A DNA stretch of 10,974 nt from positions 1 through 10,974 of the forward strand of contig CAMQSH010000053.1 in assembly GCA_947036575.1 (NCBI GenBank), read 5' to 3'. The stretch is from an uncultured Brevinema sp. (GTDB taxonomy: Bacteria; Spirochaetota; Brevinematia; Brevinematales; Brevinemataceae). Both the position numbers and the translations under genes were made by a program. Below, piece after piece: positions 1-6,054 of this stretch. The notes under the pieces are model-generated. The model saw only the letters and a program-made list of their open reading frames with translations. It was not told the origin of the DNA and did not search any database. Position 1 is the first letter of the stretch; each line of letters begins with the position of its first letter.

Positions 1-463
1 TAGGTAAAATATTAGCGGACAAAGGTCTAAAAACAATGTTTTCTACATCAGCTTGAATGTCTGTAGTTAGGAGAGCATCTTTACCTTGTATGAGGGGTTT
101 CTGATCTACAACGTCTCCTGTAACAATGAATTGCGCACCAATCTCTTTCATATATTCTTTTGCTTTTTTTAAGATAAAAATCTTATATTCTAAACAAGCA
201 TTATAGTCTTTGAAATCTCTTGTATTTAGAATTTGAGTGTAAAACTCTTTGGCAACATCAAACTTTTCTATTTCAATACTGTTTTTGATAAGATTCTCTA
301 AACCAAAATATTTAGAAATTCTTAATCCTGCAACAATAGGTTTGTTATGTGTCAATCCTATATCAAAATGGACAACTTGGAAAGGGATCTTAGTCCTTTC
401 CATTAGTTTAATAGTAAGTAAAGAATCTAACCCTCCAGCTGTAATTATAAGAGCTTTTATCAT
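1..463 (-). CDS. PP-loop ATPase, MnmA/ThiI-like (C-terminus beyond window)
   Basis: The first 154 residues are visible; the gene runs off the left edge. The start at 463 follows an AGAGGT ribosome site that overlaps the ybbR stop, with only 8 nt between the genes. The fold resembles the PP-loop (adenine-nucleotide alpha-hydrolase) family often annotated as tRNA thiouridylase-like: a nucleotide-binding loop near residues 9-14 (AGGLDS), the block NACLEYKIF (residues 88-96), TGDVVDQKP (115-123) and RPLSANILP (146-154). These match a recurring pattern of SGGLDS, NPCxDC, TGEVLGQRP and RPLSAKLLP that I recall for this family. Two departures stand out: the first Ser of SGGxDS is Ala, and the second Cys of the CxxC pair is Tyr (residue 93). 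Family membership is fairly secure. The substrate is unknown, and a sulfur-transfer role is doubtful with one cysteine lost. Confidence 0.72.
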   Translation of the reverse strand, partial: MIKALIITAGGLDSLLTIKLMERTKIPFQVVHFDIGLTHNKPIVAGLRISKYFGLENLIKNSIEIEKFDVAKEFYTQILNTRDFKDYNACLEYKIFILKKAKEYMKEIGAQFIVTGDVVDQKPLIQGKDALLTTDIQADVENIVFRPLSANILP

Positions 464-471
464 TTATACCT

Positions 472-1521
472 CTAAACAGAGTCATCTGAAGAATCTGTTG
501 TAATATTAGTATTAAAAATTTCTGTTGTTAATGGTGATGGTTCTTTGAGTATAGACTCATCAAAAAAACTATCAAACTCATCTTTTTCGGCTGTTGAATT
601 TCTTTTTATAGGTGCTACTGTTTTAGAAGGATCAATCAATTCAATAGGTACTATTGTGGGGGGCTTGATGAGGTGAACGTTAGGTGGTGTGGATATAGTT
701 ACAGGTATGTTATATTTCCCTGTATTGGTAATAGTACTAAAATCTAAAGACATATAGCTTTCTAATAATAAAGGTTCTATGTTAGAAATTTTTGTTACAA
801 ATTTTAAATACATATTGGTAATAAAAGAAATTTGAAGATTACTTTGTAGCCCAACATATTTGACAGGGACAATTACTTCATTTGTATAATTTGTTTGATT
901 AAAAAATAGGGTAACATTAACACTGTTTTTATCTAATAATACTTTATTAGGTTGTGTTATAGTAATATTTGTGGATATAACACTCTGTATAGGGTTATTA
1001 ATTTTTAATTCATCTGTAGTTAATGCTTTTATTTGATCTATTATTTGAGATGAGCCGGAAATAGTTACTTCTTTTGGGTTATATGTAATATTAGTAAGAG
1101 TATTATTAGAATGTATATTCATATTAATAGGAACTGTTTTAGTGATGATATCATAAATACTGATACGTTTGAATTCAGGAGTAATATTAGCATTAATATC
1201 GTTAGGAAGATTTAATAAGATTATGGGATATGATTTGACGCCTGTGGTATAATTAGATAAATCAATAATTGCTCTTAGATTTTCGATACGACGAGACACA
1301 TCTTCATATGCTGATATTTCTACTCTGATAGCAATGTCATTAGTTGAATCGATTATTTTATTTTCAGGGGCATTAACAATAGTAACAGGAAGGCTAATAT
1401 ATAATTTTTCTAAAGAAAAATTCTGTACATAATACCACAAAAAATAAGCAATAAGTAATGCTGTCATTTTACCAATAGGGTCAGAAAAAAGAAATTGTTG
1501 ATATTTATTGGATAACTTCAT
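472..1521 (-). CDS. cdaR: CdaA regulator, YbbR-domain membrane protein
   Basis: A 349-residue protein with a short cytoplasmic N-terminus, then one membrane helix at about residues 17-35 (KMTALLIAYFLWYYV), the usual YbbR anchor. The rest is probably extracytoplasmic and shows about three beta-rich YbbR repeats, roughly residues 38-110, 115-205 and 210-295, followed by a low-complexity acidic Ser/Thr/Asp tail. YbbR/CdaR proteins bind CdaA and tune c-di-AMP synthesis. The start at 1521 has an AGAGGA ribosome site inside the end of cdaA, and the two genes overlap by 17 nt, which suggests translational coupling. Asn and Thr are abundant, with many N-x-S/T stretches. The cdaA-cdaR pairing is one of the most conserved in bacteria and supports both calls. 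Confidence 0.88.
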   Translation of the reverse strand: MKLSNKYQQFLFSDPIGKMTALLIAYFLWYYVQNFSLEKLYISLPVTIVNAPENKIIDSTNDIAIRVEISAYEDVSRRIENLRAIIDLSNYTTGVKSYPIILLNLPNDINANITPEFKRISIYDIITKTVPINMNIHSNNTLTNITYNPKEVTISGSSQIIDQIKALTTDELKINNPIQSVISTNITITQPNKVLLDKNSVNVTLFFNQTNYTNEVIVPVKYVGLQSNLQISFITNMYLKFVTKISNIEPLLLESYMSLDFSTITNTGKYNIPVTISTPPNVHLIKPPTIVPIELIDPSKTVAPIKRNSTAEKDEFDSFFDESILKEPSPLTTEIFNTNITTDSSDDSV

Positions 1522-2221
1522 GAATAATGTCCTCTAAAATCATATTTGGAATAGCAGTAAGGATGCCATCTTTAGCATAGGAAATAATACCAGTTTCTTC
1601 AGAAACAATAAAAGCAATACAATCCCTTTCTTTAGAGATAGATATTGCTACTCCATGTCTTGTACCAGTAGATGCAGCAGAAAATACAGCAGGAAGTAAT
1701 ACTTTAGCAGCAAGAATATGTTCATTTCTTATAATTACTGCCCCATCATGGAGTGGAGTACCTTTGTAAAAAATCGAATGAACCAACTCAACACTAAAAC
1801 GAGCGTCTAAAATAACAGCATTATTGATAAGATCATTTAAGAGCATATTTCTTTCTATAAGGATAAGTGCTCCAGTATGTTGATTTGATAATTCAATGAG
1901 GGCTGTGGTGAGTTGGTGAGAAAAAAGTTGAGAATTATGAGTTTGTTGATGATTTCTTCCTATATTAGAAAAAAATTGTCTAATTTCTTGGTGAAAAATA
2001 ATAGCTAAAATAATAGGAAGATCATTAAAAAATCTTAAAAAAATCCAAGTAATAGTATTAAGCTTTGCAACAATAGAGATACTATATACGATAATAGCAA
2101 AAATTAGTCCTTTGACAATAGTTGCTGTATGAGTACCTTTGAAAAAATAATATGTTGTATATATAAGAATACTGGTACATAAAATATCTATTATTATAGA
2201 TATATTAAATGTTTCTATCAT
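1505..2221 (-). CDS. cdaA: Diadenylate cyclase CdaA (c-di-AMP synthase)
   Basis: A 238-residue membrane diadenylate cyclase that would condense two ATP into c-di-AMP. Three hydrophobic segments lie at about residues 8-27, 35-52 and 57-76, followed by the DAC (DisA_N) domain at about 105-235. Visible motifs are FHQEIRQ (76-82, cf. FQPELRR), GALILIER (117-124), the ATP-binding TPLHDGAVI (155-163) and VSEETG (206-211). The second nucleotide motif, normally GTRHRAA, reads GTRHGVA here (residues 186-192), so the last Arg of RHR is Gly. The start at 2221 directly abuts the TAA of the upstream dehydrogenase gene, and the end overlaps cdaR. Length and architecture are normal for CdaA. Identity is secure, but whether the enzyme is fully active is open because of the RHG variant. 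Confidence 0.9.
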   Translation of the reverse strand: MIETFNISIIIDILCTSILIYTTYYFFKGTHTATIVKGLIFAIIVYSISIVAKLNTITWIFLRFFNDLPIILAIIFHQEIRQFFSNIGRNHQQTHNSQLFSHQLTTALIELSNQHTGALILIERNMLLNDLINNAVILDARFSVELVHSIFYKGTPLHDGAVIIRNEHILAAKVLLPAVFSAASTGTRHGVAISISKERDCIAFIVSEETGIISYAKDGILTAIPNMILEDIIHEVIQ

Positions 2222-3118
2222 TTATAGATCCTGAAGTTTATTTAATACGTTTTCTACAGCGATTTGAGATACACGTTTTCTACACTCGATACCAGCTCCA
2301 CCAAGGTGGGGTATTATAATAATATTATCTAAATCATATAATTCAGAATTTTCGTCAAGAGGTTCTTGATTGAATACATCAAGTGCAGCTCCTGCAATTT
2401 GTTGGTTTTTTAGGGCTGTTATTAGGGCACTTTCTTTGACAACTTTTCCTCTACTAGCATTGATAAGATAAGCACTTTTTTTACAATAAGATAATTCTTT
2501 TTCATCTATCATATACATTGTTTCTTTATTTAAAGGAGTATGTAAGGTGATTAAATCACTGTTAGATAATAGTTGTTTTAATATTTTTACAGGAGTAGCA
2601 AAGGAAGGAATATGAGATTGATAAGGATCATACACTAAAACATTCATATTAAAAGCATGGGCAAATTGAGCAACACGAGAACCAACATTACCACAGCCTA
2701 TAATACCTAATGTTTTACCTTCTAACTCAAAACCTTCTGTTAACAATCCTCTTTCCCATTTTTTTTGTCCGTATAACAAATGATGAGCGTAAGTGATTTT
2801 ATGAGCTAGAGAGAGAATAAATCCCATAGTAGTCTCTGCAGCATTAACAGCGTTTCCTCCTTGAGCATTACAAGTAAAAATATTATGAGAGTGAGCAAAC
2901 TCTACATCGATATTATCCATTCCTACCCCTGCACGAGAAATAATTTTTAGTTTTGGAGCTGAAAGGATCATTTTTTCAGTGATTTTTGTAGAACGAGTAA
3001 TAAGAGCATTGGCTTGAGGGAGATCGTTTTTGTTAAAGCTAATATTGTAGGAAGAATTTTGTAATAAGTTTACAGCTTCTTCACCTAAGTCATCTAAAAC
3101 AACTATTAAATAATTCAT
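2222..3118 (-). CDS. D-2-hydroxyacid dehydrogenase, SerA-like (short form)
   Basis: A 298-residue NAD-dependent D-isomer 2-hydroxyacid dehydrogenase, counted from the ATG at 3118. I prefer this start over an ATG 24 nt upstream because AAGGTG lies 7 nt before it, the upstream NeuB-type gene ends one base before it, and MNYLIVVL begins the family's first beta strand. Motifs: RAGVGMDNID (62-71), NAAETTMGF (92-100), the dinucleotide loop GCGNVG (141-146) with D164 at the end of the next strand favouring NAD, and catalytic R223 (NASRGK), E252 (QEPL) and H271 (PHLGG). It lacks the C-terminal ACT/ASB domains of long SerA enzymes. 3-Phosphoglycerate oxidation (serine synthesis) is the default reading. 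A role on a sugar-acid intermediate is possible because the NeuB-type gene is immediately upstream. The substrate cannot be read from the sequence. Confidence 0.83.
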   Translation of the reverse strand: MNYLIVVLDDLGEEAVNLLQNSSYNISFNKNDLPQANALITRSTKITEKMILSAPKLKIISRAGVGMDNIDVEFAHSHNIFTCNAQGGNAVNAAETTMGFILSLAHKITYAHHLLYGQKKWERGLLTEGFELEGKTLGIIGCGNVGSRVAQFAHAFNMNVLVYDPYQSHIPSFATPVKILKQLLSNSDLITLHTPLNKETMYMIDEKELSYCKKSAYLINASRGKVVKESALITALKNQQIAGAALDVFNQEPLDENSELYDLDNIIIIPHLGGAGIECRKRVSQIAVENVLNKLQDL

Positions 3119-3119
3119 A

Positions 3120-4130
3120 TTATGACACCTTATAAAAAACATCTCTTAATAAAGTCCCCTTAGGGATATCTTTGGGTGATGATTTACCTATAAGAGAATG
3201 ATATTCTTGAGAACTAATACCTTGCCCAGGACGTTGGAGAACAATCATATCTTCAGAAAGAGGGGTGTTTGCAGGAATATCATGGAATGCAAATGCATCT
3301 CTCCCAGCAAGATTTCTAATCTTTTTTTCTATAGCAGTAGTAGTTCTTATACCTTTTCCAAGAGCTTTTTCTATGATACGAGAAGAAGAAACCATTTGAT
3401 GAAAAATTTCTGGAGATAAGGATAGAGAATGATCAAAATCAGTACGTTCAGGAAAAAGTGTAAAGTGTCTTTCGATGATTTTTGCTCCAAGAGTAACAGC
3501 TGCTAATGATAAAGCTGTTCCCTGAGAATGATCAGAAAAACCAATAGCTTGATTTTGTAAATATTTTTGCATTGTTTGGATATAATTAATATCAAAACCT
3601 TCTATAGGTGCTGGATATTCAGAAACACAATATAGCATAGCTGAAAGGGTGTTTTCTAGTTTTTGAGCAAGTTTTTGGATTTCTATTTCTTCAAGAGATC
3701 CTGTAGAAATAATAAAAGGAATGTTTTTCTCTAAGAGAAAGTCTATCCAAGGTTCTGTAAGGGCATCACCACTAGCAATTTTGATAGGAAAAACAGCATC
3801 TTGAATAAGTTCATGTAAGCTTTGTGTATCAAATGGTGCTGCAAATGCTAAAATTCCATGAGACTCTGCATATTTTTTTAAAATAATAAATTGATCATAA
3901 GGAATATGAAAAGATTGGAAAAGTTTGTGTGCATCGGGTGCAATAGATTTGTTATAAAATAGATCTGTTTTATATAATTGAAATTTAACAGCATCAGCTT
4001 TTGCTTCTATTGCTTGATCTATCATACGTTTAGCGATATTTAAATCACCATCATGATTGATACCCAATTCAGCAACAAAAAAAACAGAAGAGGCGTTTGG
4101 ATTTTGAAGTAACGTAGAAATATCAAACAT
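3120..4130 (-). CDS. neuB: N-acetylneuraminate synthase family protein (NeuB/SpsE type)
   Basis: A 336-residue nonulosonic acid synthase that would condense phosphoenolpyruvate with a six-carbon amino sugar (ManNAc or a modified relative). The TIM-barrel NeuB domain covers about residues 16-260, with AELGINHDGD (20-29), VKFQLYKTDLF (48-58), PIKIASGDAL (115-124), the candidate substrate/metal region IGFSDHSQG (196-204), ERHFT (220-224) and DFDHSLSL (231-238). A C-terminal SAF (antifreeze-like) domain follows at about 275-335 (LAGRDAF, PKGTLL). The His in the DH-SL block is more typical of NeuB/legionaminate synthases than of PseI, as I recall; this is a hint only. AGGAGC precedes the start at 4130. 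No neuA, neuC or other nonulosonate gene is in the window, so the pathway must be completed elsewhere. In spirochaetes such sugars occur on surface glycans and flagellin. Confidence 0.88.
   Translation of the reverse strand: MFDISTLLQNPNASSVFFVAELGINHDGDLNIAKRMIDQAIEAKADAVKFQLYKTDLFYNKSIAPDAHKLFQSFHIPYDQFIILKKYAESHGILAFAAPFDTQSLHELIQDAVFPIKIASGDALTEPWIDFLLEKNIPFIISTGSLEEIEIQKLAQKLENTLSAMLYCVSEYPAPIEGFDINYIQTMQKYLQNQAIGFSDHSQGTALSLAAVTLGAKIIERHFTLFPERTDFDHSLSLSPEIFHQMVSSSRIIEKALGKGIRTTTAIEKKIRNLAGRDAFAFHDIPANTPLSEDMIVLQRPGQGISSQEYHSLIGKSSPKDIPKGTLLRDVFYKVS
3126..3131 (-). promoter_or_regulatory. Ribosome binding site of the SerA-like gene
   Basis: AAGGTG on the minus strand, 7 nt before the ATG at 3118. 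It decides the start codon: the ATG at 3142 lies upstream of this site, inside the NeuB-type gene, and would add eight residues that do not belong to the family's N-terminus. Confidence 0.6.
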
Positions 4131-4158
4131 AGCAAAAAGCTCCTATAAGAAAGAACTT

Positions 4159-4740
4159 TTAAGAATTTAAAAGTTGTGTTATTTGTGTGATACGAGGATT
4201 ATGTAAAGGAGTTGCAGAGTTATTAGAAACTTTTTGAGTAATTTTTTGGGTATCAATTGTAGTAATATTTTTTTTCTGTACAGCATCTTTGTTTTGTTCA
4301 GAAATTAAATAATGAGTAATAGCTTTTTTTTGGCTAGCCATTTTGGTAGAAAGTTCATTTTTTACTTTGGTTGTTTGAACCATCATTTCTTGAGGGTTAG
4401 TAATGTTTTTTTCTATATTTTTGGCAAATTGTGGAAAATCTTTTTGAACTTCTGCAATAATTTTTTTAATATTTTCTTGATAAGCATTAGGAGCTTGTTT
4501 GAATAATTCTATAGCCTCTGTTAGTTGAGTTAAAGAACCAAATAATTGCTGAGTTTGTGCATGATCTTGTTGAAGATTATTAATAGATGTGAGAGATTGA
4601 CGATTATTTGTCGGAATTGATATTTTCTTACTATTAGTAGCTGTTGTGATATTTGTTGTAGAAGATTTTGTAGTGTTTTTTTGAGCTTTTGTAGATTGAA
4701 TGTTTTGTTGAATAAAGGAAGGATTCTGTGTTATTTTCAT
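4159..4740 (-). CDS. Unknown Gln/Asn/Thr-rich protein, first gene of the run
   Basis: I do not recognise this 193-residue protein. The start at 4740 is well supported by AGGAG 7-8 nt upstream, and the stop lies 28 nt before neuB, so it is probably the first gene of the operon. There is no signal peptide, membrane segment, Cys or Trp. Residues 1-55 are low-complexity (Thr, Asn, Ser, Gln, Lys) and likely disordered. Residues 56-150 are more regular, with amphipathic helix-like stretches (LTEAIELFKQA; IKKIIAEVQKDFPQFAKNIEKN; ELSTKMASQKKAITHYLI). The tail from about 155 is again Thr/Asn/Gln-rich. The composition resembles flagellar or secreted helper proteins, but no motif supports a specific function. 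Its reading frame is clean and its ribosome site strong, so it is very likely a real gene. Confidence 0.75.
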   Translation of the reverse strand: MKITQNPSFIQQNIQSTKAQKNTTKSSTTNITTATNSKKISIPTNNRQSLTSINNLQQDHAQTQQLFGSLTQLTEAIELFKQAPNAYQENIKKIIAEVQKDFPQFAKNIEKNITNPQEMMVQTTKVKNELSTKMASQKKAITHYLISEQNKDAVQKKNITTIDTQKITQKVSNNSATPLHNPRITQITQLLNS

Positions 4741-4781
4741 GTTAAAACTCCTAATACATCTTTATGTGGGATATATTATAT

Positions 4782-4810
4782 AATATAACATGATTTTAAA
4801 ATTAACTCAA
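4782..4810 (-). promoter_or_regulatory. Likely sigma-70 promoter of the 4740-to-1 operon
   Basis: On the minus strand, TTGAGT (4810-4805) and TATATT (4787-4782) are separated by exactly 17 nt, about 40 nt before the start of the unknown gene. A second TATAAT (4780-4775) overlaps downstream but has no -35 at a proper distance. The local DNA is very AT-rich, so chance matches are possible. Confidence 0.5.
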
Positions 4811-4908
4811 TTAATCATCTGATATATTATTTTTAATAGGTATATAAAGGATATCGGAAAATATAAACAATAAACTATAGGGTTTTAAAAATATTTTATT
4901 TTTTTATT
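4811..4908. other. AT-rich spacer after ftsW, no gene seen
   Basis: Between the ftsW stop and the operon promoter. It is over 80% A+T, with A/T tracts and only weak self-complementarity. I see no convincing terminator for ftsW here; transcription may read on into the next operon or end at a factor-dependent site. Confidence 0.5.
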
Positions 4909-6042
4909 TTATTCTTTTAAAGGAATATGAGCACTAATGTTAAGTAAAATTCCTGTAGCAATAGAAAGCATCAAAAAAGAAGAGCCACCATAACTAATAA
5001 AAGGAAGTGAAACCCCTGTAGGAGGGAGCATCCCCATATTAATCATCATATTTAGTAAAGCATGGGTAGTAATTAAAGTAACAAGTCCAAAGGCTAAAAG
5101 TTTACCATAAGAATCTTGAGTTCTAAAAGAAATTTTTAATCCAGAAAGAAAAAACCAAAGATAAAGACCTAAGAGAGTAACCCCTCCCAGTAAACCTGTT
5201 TCTTCAACAATGATAGCAAAAATAAAATCAGTATGAGCTGCTGGAAGACGAGATATTTTTTGAATACTATTTCCTAATCCTACTCCAAAAAATCCACCAT
5301 GAGCTAAAGCCTTTAGTGATTCTATCGATTGATATCCTATTCCACTAGGATCTTTCCAAGGATCTAAATAGGCGAGGATTCTATCTTTACGATAAGCGAC
5401 ATTCCATATAGCAAGGATAAGAACAGGAACAGCCAGTAAGATAATACTAAAAACATGTTTAAGTGATGCACCACCAGCAAAGATCATGGTAAACATAACA
5501 ATAACAATAATAGCTCCAATAGAAAATCCAGATTGTAGTAAGATAACTCCAAATACCATTGCTACAAGAAGAAGGGGAGGTAATAACCCTGAAGTAAAAT
5601 TAGCAATATGCTCGTGCTTTTTGACAAAAATATGGGCAAGATAAATAATTAAGGCTATTTTAGCAAATTCAGAAGGGTTAAAGGAAAAAAAACGAAAATC
5701 TATCCATCTGCGTGCAAGTCCTATTTGAAGACCTACTCCTGGAATAAAAACGATCATTAATAAAAGAAGAGATAAAAAAAAGATAGGTTTTACAACAACT
5801 CTTGTAATACGATAATCAAGCTGAGTAAAAAATAACATCGCTAGGATAGAAACAAATGCAAAAGCAAACTGTTTAAAAAAGATAGCATTAGCATTTAGAT
5901 CAAGAGCACCTCCCGCATAACGAGAAATACTATAAATAAAAATAAGTCCAATACCGACAAAAACAAAATAAAGATAAAAAATGGTTTTGTCGGCTCTCTG
6001 TAAAGTAGAAGAATCAAATAGTGATGTTTTTATAGTTTTCAT
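4909..6042 (-). CDS. ftsW: FtsW, septal peptidoglycan glycosyltransferase (SEDS family)
   Basis: A 377-residue polytopic SEDS protein with about ten hydrophobic helices. It polymerises lipid II into glycan strands with a class B penicillin-binding protein at the division septum. Motifs: ARRWIDF (110-116), NPSEFAKIALIIYLAH (122-137), YLDPWKDPSGIGYQ (225-238), RLPAAHTDFIFAI (265-277) with D272 at the proposed catalytic Asp, and PTGVSLPFISYGGSS (341-355). The LDPWKDP..GYQ and AHTDFIF forms point to FtsW rather than RodA. The usual QPDxGT after the fourth or fifth helix reads QSGFSIG here (residues 170-176). The gene starts 12 nt after the 609-residue protein and has no clear Shine-Dalgarno sequence, so it may depend on coupled translation. 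ftsW is usually in the dcw cluster with mur genes; here it stands outside one as far as the window shows. Confidence 0.9.
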   Translation of the reverse strand: MKTIKTSLFDSSTLQRADKTIFYLYFVFVGIGLIFIYSISRYAGGALDLNANAIFFKQFAFAFVSILAMLFFTQLDYRITRVVVKPIFFLSLLLLMIVFIPGVGLQIGLARRWIDFRFFSFNPSEFAKIALIIYLAHIFVKKHEHIANFTSGLLPPLLLVAMVFGVILLQSGFSIGAIIVIVMFTMIFAGGASLKHVFSIILLAVPVLILAIWNVAYRKDRILAYLDPWKDPSGIGYQSIESLKALAHGGFFGVGLGNSIQKISRLPAAHTDFIFAIIVEETGLLGGVTLLGLYLWFFLSGLKISFRTQDSYGKLLAFGLVTLITTHALLNMMINMGMLPPTGVSLPFISYGGSSFLMLSIATGILLNISAHIPLKE

Positions 6043-6054
6043 AGCAAATCTGTT

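Noticed and set aside
249..503. Plus-strand open frame of 84 codons
   Set aside because: It lies antisense to the PP-loop gene and the end of cdaR, has no ribosome site and shows no recognisable protein pattern.
3198..3419. Plus-strand open frame of 73 codons
   Set aside because: Antisense to the SAF-domain end of the NeuB-type gene, which has clear family motifs.
4312..4506. Plus-strand Phe-rich open frame of 64 codons
   Set aside because: Antisense to the unknown 193-residue gene; the Phe richness is just the complement of Lys codons.
4861..4908. Possible terminator after ftsW
   Set aside because: Only a short AT palindrome (around TAAAATATTTTTA) with no GC stem; too weak to call.
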